Positions 43,368 to 53,194 of a stretch of 64,000 bases of DNA are shown in pieces (position 1 is the first letter of the stretch; the number at the start of each line of letters is the position of its first letter). Both the position numbers and the translations under genes were made by a program. Below the pieces are notes generated by a model. The model was not told the origin of the DNA. It was given only the letters and a program-made list of their open reading frames with translations, and did no database searches. The DNA is from CAHJWH01 sp965198905 (GTDB taxonomy: Bacteria; Pseudomonadota; Alphaproteobacteria; Caulobacterales; Caulobacteraceae). The stretch spans positions 2,604,001-2,668,000 of the forward strand of contig OZ240678.1 of assembly GCA_965198905.1 (NCBI GenBank), read 5' to 3'.

Positions 43368-43856
43368 TCAGGCCGCGTTGGCGTGGCCCTCGATCAGGTT
43401 GGCGTCGACTTTAGGCGCCGCGACCGGAGCGGTGCGGGCGCCGATCTCAATACGCCGCGGCTTCATGCTTTCCGGCAGCTCCCGGCGGAGCGAGATGGAC
43501 AGCAGGCCGTCCGCCAAGTCGGCGGTCGTGACGACCACGAAGTCGGCGAGCTGGAACCTGCGCTCGAAGTTGCGCTCGGCTAGGCCGCGGTGAAGATAGC
43601 GCTTGGCGTCATCGATATTGGCGGGCTTTCGACCGGTGATGGTCAAGACGTTTTCCTTCACATCGACGTTCAGTTCGTCGGACTTGAAGCCCGCAACCGC
43701 CAGTTCGATGCGGTAGGTGTCATCGCCCGTGGTCTCGATATTGTAGGGCGGATACCCGGACGGGGCTTCCGCCTTGGTGGCCGCTTCGAGAAGCGACGCC
43801 AAGCGGTCGAAGCCGACGGCCGAGCGGTAGAGGGGCGAGAGGTCTACGGTTCGCAT
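43368..43856 (-). CDS. Small heat-shock protein, Hsp20 family
   Basis: 162 residues. MRTVDLSPLYRSAVGFDRLA is the start typical of IbpA-like class A small heat-shock proteins of proteobacteria; YPPYNIETTGDDTYRIELAV, AGFKSDELNVDVKENVLTIT and RGLAERNFERRFQLADFV follow in the alpha-crystallin domain, and a C-terminal segment closes it. It binds unfolded proteins at high temperature and hands them to DnaK. The 5' untranslated region carries a ROSE-like RNA thermometer, so translation is probably heat-controlled. Confidence 0.92.
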   Translation of the reverse strand: MRTVDLSPLYRSAVGFDRLASLLEAATKAEAPSGYPPYNIETTGDDTYRIELAVAGFKSDELNVDVKENVLTITGRKPANIDDAKRYLHRGLAERNFERRFQLADFVVVTTADLADGLLSISLRRELPESMKPRRIEIGARTAPVAAPKVDANLIEGHANAA

Positions 43857-43860
43857 GCGT

Positions 43861-43950
43861 GCACATCCTTTTGGTTAAGCAAGGTGCGACGTCCGGCGGC
43901 GAAAGCTACCGAACGCAAGTTGCTGACAAGACGGACGTAAAGCTCCGTCC
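43861..43950 (-). promoter_or_regulatory. ROSE-like RNA thermometer in the hsp20 leader
   Basis: On the minus strand the leader reads CTTGCTTAACCAAAAGGATG shortly before the ATG. The TTGCT element faces the ribosome site AAGGA across a short loop, with the G-G and U-U mismatched pairs typical of the ROSE final hairpin. A second stem-loop (GACAGGACGGA pairing with TCCGTCTTGTC) lies further upstream. ROSE elements melt with heat and free the ribosome site. Confidence 0.65.
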
Positions 43951-44039
43951 TGTCGTGAAGACCCGGTATCGGCGTCTTCGCGTCACAAGATAGGATCAAG
44001 ACGACCTGCTGCAAGCGGCTTTGAACCGTTTTAGCTCGA

Positions 44040-44570
44040 TCAGCGCAGGCGCTCGAACACGGAGAGGCGGTGCTGCACGGCGGGGCGGAGCCTTATCGCT
44101 GCGCTTCGAAGCGGTCCGGGCGATCCGTCCTGGATATAGCCTGCGAGGAGGTCGAGCCTTTGTCCCTGCGCGCGGACCTGCTGCTCGAGATAGAGCCGGT
44201 CGAACGCGGGGCCGTGAACCGCCTTCAATTGATCGATGCGCTGCTGCTGGCCCAGGTCGAGACCGGGCGAGCTCGGCGTGGGCAGGCCGGAGCGATGGAT
44301 CGCAAGCTGCGTCCGCTGCGTGTCACGCCTTTGGGCCCTCATCATCTCGATGGCCGCGTGGCGGACCCGCCCGCTCGCCGACCGGGTGGAGGCGAGGCGA
44401 TCCTGTTCAGCTTCGAACTGGTTGGACTGGGCGAGCTTCTCGATGAAGTCGGGCGTCGCCAGGGGCTGCATGTGCGGGCCGGGCGGCTGGGCGCTGGGCA
44501 GGGTCTCAGCCGCCTGGCCCGCAGAACCGAGGGCGGCCGCCAGCAACGCGACGATCATCAAGCGGGTCAT
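44040..44570 (-). CDS. DUF4142 family periplasmic protein
   Basis: About 176 residues from ATG 44570. Signal peptide MTRLMIVALLAAALGSAGQA with cleavage near AAE. The mature region is helical (TPDFIEKLAQSNQFEAEQDR, VRHAAIEMMRAQRRDTQRTQ, GPAFDRLYLEQQVRAQGQRL), which is the DUF4142 four-helix ferritin-like pattern. Function unknown; relatives are induced by stress or by outer-membrane damage. The frame is open far upstream antisense to the hydrolase gene, but that extension is not the gene. Confidence 0.75.
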   Translation of the reverse strand: MTRLMIVALLAAALGSAGQAAETLPSAQPPGPHMQPLATPDFIEKLAQSNQFEAEQDRLASTRSASGRVRHAAIEMMRAQRRDTQRTQLAIHRSGLPTPSSPGLDLGQQQRIDQLKAVHGPAFDRLYLEQQVRAQGQRLDLLAGYIQDGSPGPLRSAAIRLRPAVQHRLSVFERLR

Positions 44571-44727
44571 GGAGCGTCTTACGTGGCGGGCGGCGATGAG
44601 TTGCGCCCAGCCGCCAAATCGAATGCGGCCGCAGCGTTCCGGACGGACATGCAACAGGGCTTGCACCGCATCGGGACCCGCGCCAGACAGACGCTCAAAC
44701 CGCCCTAAACCCGGAGCCTCGTCGGCC

Positions 44728-45036
44728 ATGGCCACGCTGGAAGAGATCACCACCAAGTTCCGTGAGGCGGTGGCCACCGATTCCGAGCTCGGCCGCTCGG
44801 TCAAGTTCGTGCTGAAAGGCGACGGCGTCGTGCGGGTCGATGGCGCCGACGTCAGCAACCTCGATGCACCGGCGGACCTAACCATGACACTGTCGCGCGC
44901 CGATCTCGAGGCGCTGGGCGAAGGCCGCTTGAATCCGATGACCGCCGTGCTCACCGGGCGACTGAAGGTCTCCGACATGGCCATGGCCATGCAGATGCAG
45001 TCCAAGCTGCAGGCGCTGTTCGACCGGGTTCGCTGA
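44728..45036 (+). CDS. SCP2 sterol-binding domain protein
   Basis: 102 residues from ATG 44728. Short SCP2/sterol-carrier fold: SVKFVLKGDGVVRVDGADVS, DLTMTLSRADLEALGEGRLN and AVLTGRLKVSDMAMAMQMQS, with the LTG-x-L-K-x-x-G/D-D loop of this family. It binds hydrophobic molecules such as acyl chains. Three bases separate it from the lipase-like gene downstream, which suggests a joint lipid function. Confidence 0.85.
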   Translation: MATLEEITTKFREAVATDSELGRSVKFVLKGDGVVRVDGADVSNLDAPADLTMTLSRADLEALGEGRLNPMTAVLTGRLKVSDMAMAMQMQSKLQALFDRVR

Positions 45037-45038
45037 GG

Positions 45039-45998
45039 ATGCTCGCCGCGCCGCTGCATAGCCGCCCGGGTGCGGTGTTGCACGGCAAGGCGAGCTGGGT
45101 GGAGGCGGCGGACGGCGGTCGTTTGCGCGCCGCCCTGTTTCCGGCGCGCGGACCCGTGCGGGGCTCGGTGGTGGTGAGTCCCGGCCGCGCCGAGCCGATC
45201 GAGAAGTATGCCGAAGTGATCGGCGAGCTGCAGGGCCGGGGCTTCACCACCCTGGTCCACGACTGGCGGGGGCAGGGGCTGTCGCAGCGGTTTCCCCGTA
45301 TCGGGCTGGATCGCAGCGGCGCCCTGAAGGGCCACGCCCGGGGCTGGCGACTGTTCCTGTCGGACCTGTCGCGGGTGGTGGACGCCTTCGCGGAGCGGCT
45401 GCCCCGACCTTGGATCGCGCTCGGCCACAGCATGGGCGGCGGCCTGACCCTGCTGGCGATGACCGAGGGCGAAGACCGTTTCGATGGAGCGGTGCTCAGC
45501 GCGCCGATGCTCGGCCTGCGCCTGGGTGGGCGCCCCCGCGCGCTGGTGAGCGTGGCGAGCGAGGTGATGATGCTGATCGGGCGCGGCGGCGACGCCACGC
45601 CGCCTGCGGTACAAAAGCCTCAGGGCGAGCGGTCGGGCGGCGGGGCGATGACCCATGACCAGGGCCGCTGGGCGCGCTTCCAGGCGCTGCTCGCCGCAGC
45701 GCCCGAGCTGCGCCTGGGCCAGCAGACCTGGGGCTGGCTCCGCACCGCCTTCGCGCTGACCCAGCGGGTTGAGGCCCTGCGCACCCTGGAACAGGTGCAG
45801 GCGCCGGTAGCCATCGTGGCGGCGGAGCGGGACCGAGTGGTCACCAACGCGGCCCAGCGCGCCGCCGCCGCTCGCCTGCCCAACGGCCGCTATGTGGAAG
45901 TCCGCGGCGCCTTCCACGAAATCCTGATGGAGACCGACGCCCGGCGCGCGGTGTTCTGGCGCGCGTTCGACCGTCTGGCCGAAGGGATCGGCGGATAG
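45039..45998 (+). CDS. Alpha/beta hydrolase, lysophospholipase/monoacylglycerol lipase type
   Basis: 319 residues. Typical PldB-like motifs: VVVSPGRAEPIEKYAEVIGE, FTTLVHDWRGQGLSQRF, the nucleophile elbow IALGHSMGGGLTLLAM, the acid near AAERDRVV and the His in RGAFHEILMETD. The AEPIEKYAE text marks the PldB/YhhS branch that hydrolyses lysophospholipids or monoglycerides. No signal peptide is present, so it is cytoplasmic or membrane-associated. It forms an operon with the SCP2 gene. Confidence 0.85.
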   Translation: MLAAPLHSRPGAVLHGKASWVEAADGGRLRAALFPARGPVRGSVVVSPGRAEPIEKYAEVIGELQGRGFTTLVHDWRGQGLSQRFPRIGLDRSGALKGHARGWRLFLSDLSRVVDAFAERLPRPWIALGHSMGGGLTLLAMTEGEDRFDGAVLSAPMLGLRLGGRPRALVSVASEVMMLIGRGGDATPPAVQKPQGERSGGGAMTHDQGRWARFQALLAAAPELRLGQQTWGWLRTAFALTQRVEALRTLEQVQAPVAIVAAERDRVVTNAAQRAAAARLPNGRYVEVRGAFHEILMETDARRAVFWRAFDRLAEGIGG

Positions 45999-46007
45999 CC
46001 TAGCGAC

Positions 46008-46835
46008 TCAGATCGCCGCGTCCTGCAGCAGCCCTACCGCCGCCTCCAGGCAGGCCGGATCGCCGGCGACCAGCACTTGGCCGCCTCGCGCGCCCACCGG
46101 ATGGCCGCGCCAATCGGTCATCAGGCCGCCGGCCCCTTGCACCAGCGGAATGGCCGCCTCCACGTCCCAGGCCTTGCACGCGGCGGGCTCGACCACGAGG
46201 TCCAGCACTCCGGTCGCCGCCATGGCGAAGAAGTAGGCGTCGCCGCCGAGCCGCGTCATGCGCACGGCGCCCCGCACGCCCTTGAACGCCGCTCGCTCGG
46301 GAGCGGTGAAGTAGGTCTGCGGATCGGTGGTCCCAAGGATCGCCCGGGCCAGCCCCTGGCAAGGCCGCACGGCCAGTTTCCGGGTCTCGCCGGCCCGGAG
46401 CAGGCGAGAGCCTTGCTTGGTGCCGACGAAGATTTCGTCGAGATAGGGCTGGCAGATCAGGCCCACCACCGGGGCGCTCCGCCAGCGCAGGGCGATCAGA
46501 GTGGTCCAGAGCGGAACGCCGGCGATGAAGCCCCGCGTGCCGTCGATGGGATCGAGCACCCAGACGAACTCCGCCTCGGGTCGATCCTCGCCATATTCCT
46601 CCCCGATCACCCCGTGCTCGGGATAGCGCGCCGCGATCAGCTTTCGGATGGCTGACTCGGCGCCCCGATCCGCGGCGGTGACGGGGTCGAACGGTCGGCC
46701 CTGCGCCGCACCCTTGTCCTCAAGGCCGTTCTCCTGTCGGAACAGCGGCAGGATGACCGATCCGGCCGCCCGAGCCAGCTCGACGGCGAAGTCCTCCAGG
46801 CTGCTCAAGCGCTCTGGGGAGAGCTGAACCTCCGC
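46008..46835 (-). CDS. hisN: Inositol monophosphatase-family enzyme, likely histidinol-phosphatase
   Basis: About 275 residues from GTG 46835, nine bases after the upstream stop. Metal-binding motifs are present: PVTAADRGAESAIRKLI, GVIGEEYGED, WVLDPIDGTRGFIAGVPLW and the C-terminal CKAWDVEAAIPLVQGAGG. The DPIDGT and WD motifs bind Mg2+. The text, including RGFIAGVPLWTTLIALRW, is close to the HisN branch that dephosphorylates L-histidinol phosphate in alphaproteobacteria; some members act on inositol phosphates instead. It is downstream of the DUF3297 gene in the same direction. Confidence 0.8.
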   Translation of the reverse strand, partial: AEVQLSPERLSSLEDFAVELARAAGSVILPLFRQENGLEDKGAAQGRPFDPVTAADRGAESAIRKLIAARYPEHGVIGEEYGEDRPEAEFVWVLDPIDGTRGFIAGVPLWTTLIALRWRSAPVVGLICQPYLDEIFVGTKQGSRLLRAGETRKLAVRPCQGLARAILGTTDPQTYFTAPERAAFKGVRGAVRMTRLGGDAYFFAMAATGVLDLVVEPAACKAWDVEAAIPLVQGAGGLMTDWRGHPVGARGGQVLVAGDPACLEAAVGLLQDAAI

Positions 46836-46843
46836 CACGAGGC

Positions 46844-47086
46844 TCAGTCCAGGTCCCGAAAGTAGGGCTCGACCGGCCCCTGCAGCTTCAAGGTCAGGGG
46901 TTCGCCCTTGCGATTGGTGGTGGTCCCGACCGCGACCTTCACCCATCCCTCGCTGACGCAGTATTCCTCGACATTGGTCTTCTCCACGCCCTTGAAGCGG
47001 ATGCCGACGCCCCGCTCCAGCGCCTGGGCGTCGTGGTGGGGGCTCCCCGGATGGACGGCGAGACGATCAGGCGGCGTGTCGGTCAT
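46844..47086 (-). CDS. DUF3297 family protein
   Basis: 80 residues: MTDTPPDRLAVHPGSPHHDA, GVGIRFKGVEKTNVEEYCVS and VGTTTNRKGEPLTLKLQGPV. A small conserved proteobacterial protein of unknown function with a compact mixed fold. It lies in tandem with hisN, which probably shares its promoter. Confidence 0.88.
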   Translation of the reverse strand: MTDTPPDRLAVHPGSPHHDAQALERGVGIRFKGVEKTNVEEYCVSEGWVKVAVGTTTNRKGEPLTLKLQGPVEPYFRDLD

Positions 47087-47272
47087 GGTCCAGGCTCGTA
47101 AAGCGTAACGGCTCGGCCGAGGTCGCGGCCGTGGGGGCGCGTGTTAGCAGCCGCGGACGCACAGCGCGAGCCAGGCCGAGAGGCTCGTGGCGTCAACGGC
47201 GCGTCATCCGGCTTGACCGCACGGGCTCTGCGCCCTATCCACACCGCCTCGCCGCCGGCGCCAAGCGGGCAT

Positions 47273-47349
<77 letters not shown>

Positions 47350-47476
47350 GTTCGCGGACGCCTAAGTCTGCGCTCATTTTCATGCAAGTCGTTCTCATCT
47401 TTAGGTTTGTGCGCTGCACCGTTTGAAGGCAGGGTGGCCTTGGTCTACAAGCTGGAGACTCCCATCTGAGGCCCAG

Positions 47477-47854
47477 ATGAACTCCTTCCTGCTGCAGTAT
47501 CTACCCATTCTCGTGTTCCTAGGCGTCGCCGCCGTGATCGGGTCGGCGTTCCTGATCGCTGCGTTCACGCTCGCCCCGCGCGATCCGGACCCTGAGAAGA
47601 TTTCGGCCTACGAGTGCGGATTCAACGCGTTCGAGGATGCGCGGATGAAGTTCGACGTGCGGTTCTATCTCGTCTCCATCCTGTTCATCATCTTCGATCT
47701 TGAAGTGGCGTTCCTGTTTCCTTGGGCGGTCAGCCTGATGAAGCTGCCGCATGGCGCCCAGGTCTTCGCCTTCTGGTCGATGTTCACCTTCCTGTTCATC
47801 CTGACGGTCGGCTTCGTCTACGAGTGGAAAAAGGGCGCGTTGGAATGGGAGTAG
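47477..47854 (+). CDS. nuoA: NADH-quinone oxidoreductase subunit A
   Basis: 125 residues from ATG 47477, with three transmembrane segments. AYECGFNAFEDARMKFDVRF and FYLVSILFIIFDLEVAFLFP are the conserved NuoA (ND3) motifs, including the Cys of the loop that moves between active and deactive states. First gene of the complex I operon; ribosome site is weak. The fast-evolving region between tRNA-Asp and nuoA should hold the promoter. Confidence 0.97.
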   Translation: MNSFLLQYLPILVFLGVAAVIGSAFLIAAFTLAPRDPDPEKISAYECGFNAFEDARMKFDVRFYLVSILFIIFDLEVAFLFPWAVSLMKLPHGAQVFAFWSMFTFLFILTVGFVYEWKKGALEWE

Positions 47855-47880
47855 CTCCGGTTCACCCTACCGAAGATGCC

Positions 47881-48456
47881 ATGAGCCGATCACCCCCGGG
47901 GCCGCTCGTGTCCGCCGGGGCCGCCTCGCGCTCCAGCGTCCAGGGCTATGATCCGCAGATGCACGACGCCGGATTCGACGCCCTGTCCGGCCAGCTCGCC
48001 GACCAGGGCTTCGTCACCGCGGCGCTCGACGACGTGATCACCTGGGCGCGTACGGGCTCGCTGATGTGGATGACGTTCGGCCTGGCCTGCTGCGCCATCG
48101 AGATGATGCAGGCGTCCATGCCCCGTTACGACATGGAGCGGTTCGGCATGGCGCCTCGCGCCAGCCCGCGCCAGAGCGACATGATGATCGTGGCGGGAAC
48201 CTTGACCAACAAGATGGCCCCGGCGCTGCGTAAGGTCTACGACCAGATGCCCAACCCACGCTACGTGGTGTCCATGGGCTCCTGCGCCAACGGCGGCGGC
48301 TACTATCACTACAGCTACAGCGTGGTGCGCGGTTGCGACCGGATCGTGCCGGTGGATGTCTATGTGCCGGGCTGCCCGCCGACGGCGGAAGCCCTGATCT
48401 ATGGCCTGTTGCAGCTGCAGAAGAAGATCAGGCGTACGGGGACGATAGATCGATGA
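47881..48456 (+). CDS. nuoB: NADH-quinone oxidoreductase subunit B
   Basis: 191 residues from ATG 47881. The N2 cluster ligands are C70-C71 (FGLACCAIEMM), C135 (GSCANGGG) and C165 (VPGCPPTAEALIYG), the last Fe-S centre before quinone. The segment RYDMERFGMAPRASPRQSDM contains the arginine-rich stretch of the type hydroxylated by NDUFAF5 in mitochondria. A candidate NDUFAF5 homologue is encoded at 21430-22347. Confidence 0.97.
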   Translation: MSRSPPGPLVSAGAASRSSVQGYDPQMHDAGFDALSGQLADQGFVTAALDDVITWARTGSLMWMTFGLACCAIEMMQASMPRYDMERFGMAPRASPRQSDMMIVAGTLTNKMAPALRKVYDQMPNPRYVVSMGSCANGGGYYHYSYSVVRGCDRIVPVDVYVPGCPPTAEALIYGLLQLQKKIRRTGTIDR

Positions 48457-48466
48457 GAGGCGACCG

Positions 48467-49264
48467 ATGACCCTCGTTGTCGCCAACGACGAACTGAAGG
48501 CCATGGGCGAGGCGATCCTCGCCGACTGCATGGGCTCAGCCGTCGGTTTCCGTGTCGAGTACGGCGAGCTGTCGATCATCGCCCAGCCGAACCGGATCGT
48601 GGAGCTGCTGACGATCCTGCGCGACAACGCCGCCTACAAGTTTATCCAGCTGACCATGATCAGCGGGGCGGACTATCCTGACCGGGCGCGCCGGTTCGAC
48701 GTGGTCTACCAGCTGCTCTCCTTCGCCAAGAACCGGCGGCTGCGGATCAAGCTGCAGACCGACGAGGACACGCCGGTGCCGTCGGTTGTCTCGGTACACC
48801 CGGCGGCGGACTGGTACGAGCGCGAGGCGTTCGACATGTACGGCATCTTCTTTGAGGGCCATCCGGATTTGCGCCGCATCCTCACTGACTACGGCTTCCA
48901 TGGTCATCCGCTGCGGAAGGACTTTCCCATGACGGGATACGTCGAGGTGCGCTGGGACGAGGCGCTGAAGCGGGTGGTGTACGAACCCGTCAAGCTGCCC
49001 CAGGAGTTCCGCGCTTTCGACTTCCTCTCGCCGTGGGAAGGTGCCCGCGCCGCCCTGCCGGGCCAGGGCTACGAATATGTGCTGCCGGGTGACGAGAAGG
49101 CCTTCGACAAGGCGGAGCAGGCGATGAGCCCGCGCGCCGCCGCCTCGCTCACCGAGCCCCAGACCAGCATGAGCGCCGCCACGCTCACCTCCATCGACCA
49201 GAAGTCCGGGACCGATCCTGCGCCGTCCCACGCGCCGCCCCCTCCGCCGACGAAGAAGAGCTGA
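48467..49264 (+). CDS. nuoC: NADH-quinone oxidoreductase subunit C
   Basis: 265 residues. The 30-kDa subunit signature is ERE-AFDMYGIFFEGHPDLRRILTDYGF and HPLRKDFPMTGYVEVRWD. The last ~60 residues (SPRAAASLTEPQTSMSAATL, then SHAPPPPPTKKS) are a disordered Pro/Ser-rich extension beyond the usual length of ~200-210. It binds NuoD and NuoB in the hydrophilic arm. Confidence 0.96.
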   Translation: MTLVVANDELKAMGEAILADCMGSAVGFRVEYGELSIIAQPNRIVELLTILRDNAAYKFIQLTMISGADYPDRARRFDVVYQLLSFAKNRRLRIKLQTDEDTPVPSVVSVHPAADWYEREAFDMYGIFFEGHPDLRRILTDYGFHGHPLRKDFPMTGYVEVRWDEALKRVVYEPVKLPQEFRAFDFLSPWEGARAALPGQGYEYVLPGDEKAFDKAEQAMSPRAAASLTEPQTSMSAATLTSIDQKSGTDPAPSHAPPPPPTKKS

Positions 49265-49267
49265 CCC

Positions 49268-50563
49268 ATGGCCGACGACGCCACGACCGCTCAGAACCCG
49301 TCCATGCAGACGGAGATCATGCCGTCCGAGGCTGTGAACCAGCGCGGCATGACCATCACGCCCGCCGATGACTTCGGCGTGCCCGAGACCAAGGTCCGCA
49401 AGTTCAACATCAATTTCGGCCCCCAGCACCCCGCCGCCCACGGCGTGCTGCGCCTGGTGCTGGAGCTGGACGGGGAGGTGGTGGAGCGGGTGGACCCGCA
49501 CATCGGCCTCCTGCACCGCGGCACAGAGAAGCTGATGGAGGCGCGCACCTACCTCCAGTCGATCCCCTATTTTGACCGGCTGGACTACGTCGCGCCGATG
49601 AACCAAGAGCACGCCTTCGTGCTCGCCATCGAGCAGATGATGGGCATCGTGCCGACCGAGCGTGGCCAGATCATCCGCGTGATGTTCTGCGAGATCGGCC
49701 GCATCCTCAGCCATATCCTGAACGTCACGACCCAGGCCATGGACGTCGGCGCCCTCACCCCGCCGCTTTGGGGCTTCGAGGAGCGCGAGAAGCTGATGGT
49801 CTTCTACGAGCGCGCCTGCGGGGCGCGGCTGCACGCCAACTACTTCCGCCCCGGCGGCGTGCACCAGGACCTGACGCCCGCCCTGATCGAGGATATCGGC
49901 GCCTGGTGCGACAGCTTCATGCCGGTGATGAAGGACATCGACGGCCTGGTCACCGGCAACCGCATCTTCAAGCAGCGCAACGTCGACATCGGCGTGGTGA
50001 GCAAGGAGGAGGCCTACGCCCGGGGCTTCTCAGGCGTGATGGTGCGCGGATCCGGCGTCGCCTGGGACCTGCGCAAGGCCCAGCCCTACGACGGCTACGA
50101 GACCTACGACTTCGACATCCCGGTCGGAAACAACGGCGACTGCTACGACCGCTACCTCGTCCGCATGGAAGAGATGCGCCAGTCGGTGCGGATCATGAAG
50201 CAGTGCGTCGAGCGGCTGCGCGTCACGCCCGGGCCGGTGATGACCGAGGACGGCAAGGTCGCGCCGCCGCGCCGCGCCGACATGAAGCGCTCCATGGAAA
50301 GCCTGATCCACCACTTCAAGCTCTATACCGAAGGCTTCCACGTCCCGGCGGGCGAGGTCTACACCTGCGTGGAGGCGCCCAAGGGCGAGTTCGGCGTCTA
50401 CCTGGTCGCCGACGGCACCAACAAGCCCTACCGCTGCCACATCCGTGCGCCGGGCTTCGCCCACCTGCAGGCCATGGACTGGATGAACCGCGGCCACCTG
50501 CTGGCTGACGTCGCGGCGATCCTGGGCTCCATCGACATCGTGTTCGGGGAGGTGGACCGGTGA
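49268..50563 (+). CDS. nuoD: NADH-quinone oxidoreductase subunit D
   Basis: 431 residues. NINFGPQHPAAHGVLRLVLE, HIGLLHRGTEKLMEARTYLQ and the C-terminal GSIDIVFGEVDR identify the 49-kDa subunit that forms the quinone site with NuoB. The first ~35 residues precede the conserved domain and may be an extension; MTITPADDF is another possible start. The stop overlaps the GTG of a low-GC membrane-protein gene. Confidence 0.96.
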   Translation: MADDATTAQNPSMQTEIMPSEAVNQRGMTITPADDFGVPETKVRKFNINFGPQHPAAHGVLRLVLELDGEVVERVDPHIGLLHRGTEKLMEARTYLQSIPYFDRLDYVAPMNQEHAFVLAIEQMMGIVPTERGQIIRVMFCEIGRILSHILNVTTQAMDVGALTPPLWGFEEREKLMVFYERACGARLHANYFRPGGVHQDLTPALIEDIGAWCDSFMPVMKDIDGLVTGNRIFKQRNVDIGVVSKEEAYARGFSGVMVRGSGVAWDLRKAQPYDGYETYDFDIPVGNNGDCYDRYLVRMEEMRQSVRIMKQCVERLRVTPGPVMTEDGKVAPPRRADMKRSMESLIHHFKLYTEGFHVPAGEVYTCVEAPKGEFGVYLVADGTNKPYRCHIRAPGFAHLQAMDWMNRGHLLADVAAILGSIDIVFGEVDR

Positions 50564-50973
50564 ACGTGCTGTTCACCATACTCGAAATTGCGATCGCGGC
50601 CGCTGTGCTGACAGCGCCGATCCTGCTCAATATGCTGCTGGTGGTGAGTCTGCGCTACAGACGATATCCTCAGCGCAGGTCCAAATTGCTTCGTAGCGCG
50701 TTGATCATTTCTTGCGGAGGTTGGTTTCCGGTCTTCTTTAGTTTCATCTTTTTACTGGCTCCCGCAATAGCTGGCGGTCCTAGCCCGATCATTGATATTA
50801 TGGGACTAAGCGGATGGGCCATACTTCTTATCGGAAGTCCCGTAGTCTATCTTTGGGGTGATCGGTTGCCATGGCTCGGTGGCAGGGTGACCCCTATTGT
50901 TACAGAACTTTATATTTGGCAGCGCAACTTTGGCTTTGGGGTATTTTCCAAGCCTGTAAACACAGAGGGTTAG
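50560..50973 (+). CDS. Small multi-spanning membrane protein inserted between nuoD and nuoE
   Basis: 137 residues with four hydrophobic segments (FTILEIAIAAAVLTAPILLN, ALIISCGGWFPVFFSFIFL, IIDIMGLSGWAILLIGSPVV and part of the C-terminal region). No known domain. The GTG start overlaps the nuoD stop, and the gene ends one base before the nuoE TTG. The DNA is much richer in A/T than nuoD and nuoE, so it was probably acquired, or evolves under different constraint. It could encode a membrane protein associated with complex I, or be a neutral insertion. Confidence 0.65.
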   Translation: MNVLFTILEIAIAAAVLTAPILLNMLLVVSLRYRRYPQRRSKLLRSALIISCGGWFPVFFSFIFLLAPAIAGGPSPIIDIMGLSGWAILLIGSPVVYLWGDRLPWLGGRVTPIVTELYIWQRNFGFGVFSKPVNTEG

Positions 50974-50974
50974 T

Positions 50975-51643
50975 TTGTCCGTCCGCCGTCTTGCCAAGGA
51001 ACAGCCTGCAAGCTTCGCCTTCACCCCGCAGAGCCTGGAGAAGGTGAACTTCTGGCTGTCCAAGTACCCGCCGGCCAAGAAGCAGTCCGCCTCCATTCCC
51101 CTGCTCTGGCTGGTGCAGAAGCAGGAGGGATGGGTGTGCGAGCCCGCCATCCGCCTGATCGCCAGGATGCTCGAGGTCCCGGTGATCCGCATTCTAGAGG
51201 TGGCGACCTTCTATACCATGTTCATGCTGGAGCCGGTGGGCCGCGCCGCCCTGATCCAGGTCTGCGGCACCACGCCGTGCGCGCTCCGCGGCGCCAACGA
51301 CCTCATCGCCATCTGCAAGGAGGAGTTCGGGCAGAAGGGCCACATGACCGCCGACGGCCTGTTCACCTGGGAAGAGGTCGAGTGCCTGGGCGCCTGCTGC
51401 AACGCGCCCATGGCGGCGATCAACGACTACTACTACGAGGACCTGACCCCGGAGAGCTTCCGCCAGATCATCGCCGACTTTCGCGCCGGCCGGTCGCCCA
51501 AGCCCGGCAGCTACACCGGCCGCCGCAGCTCCGAACCCGCTGGAGGCGCGCAGACGCTGAGCGATCCAGCGCTCTACGACGGGTCCAAGGCCAGGAAGAT
51601 CGAGAAGCTCCCCAACGCGCCAGAGCCGGAGCCCGTGGCATGA
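50975..51643 (+). CDS. nuoE: NADH-quinone oxidoreductase subunit E
   Basis: 222 residues. The 24-kDa thioredoxin-like subunit has VCGTTPCALRGANDL and ECLGACCNAPMAAINDYYYE, the four ligands of the N1a [2Fe-2S] cluster. The start is a TTG at 50975 directly after the inserted gene; there is no ATG at the family position. The C-terminal extension (after FRAGRSPKPG) is Pro/Ala-rich. Confidence 0.95.
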   Translation: MSVRRLAKEQPASFAFTPQSLEKVNFWLSKYPPAKKQSASIPLLWLVQKQEGWVCEPAIRLIARMLEVPVIRILEVATFYTMFMLEPVGRAALIQVCGTTPCALRGANDLIAICKEEFGQKGHMTADGLFTWEEVECLGACCNAPMAAINDYYYEDLTPESFRQIIADFRAGRSPKPGSYTGRRSSEPAGGAQTLSDPALYDGSKARKIEKLPNAPEPEPVA

Positions 51644-51863
51644 GCTGGAAGCAGCCCTATTCAGGCCGGATCATCCTGTCGCTGGTGTTCGCCACGGCCT
51701 TCCTGATCAACGGCGGCCTTGGCCTGGGCGTCGGCCTGACCGCCACGCCCGCCCACGTGAACGGCATGTCGGCCGTGGTCTTCGTCTTCGGCCTCGCTTC
51801 ACTGGCGACGGCCATCGTTCAATTCGTCCACATGCTGAGGCCAGGCCTCGGGAAGTCCCTCTG

Positions 51864-51864
<1 letters not shown>
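51640..51864 (+). CDS. Small membrane protein between nuoE and nuoF
   Basis: 74 residues with two hydrophobic helices (IILSLVFATAFLINGGLGLG and SAVVFVFGLASLATAIVQFV). The ATG overlaps the nuoE stop (ATGA) and the stop shares a base with the nuoF ATG (TGATG). GC content resembles the nuo genes, unlike the insertion before nuoE. Unknown function; possibly an accessory protein of the complex. Confidence 0.7.
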
Positions 51865-53183
<1,319 letters not shown>

Positions 53184-53194
53184 GGGAGGGTGCG

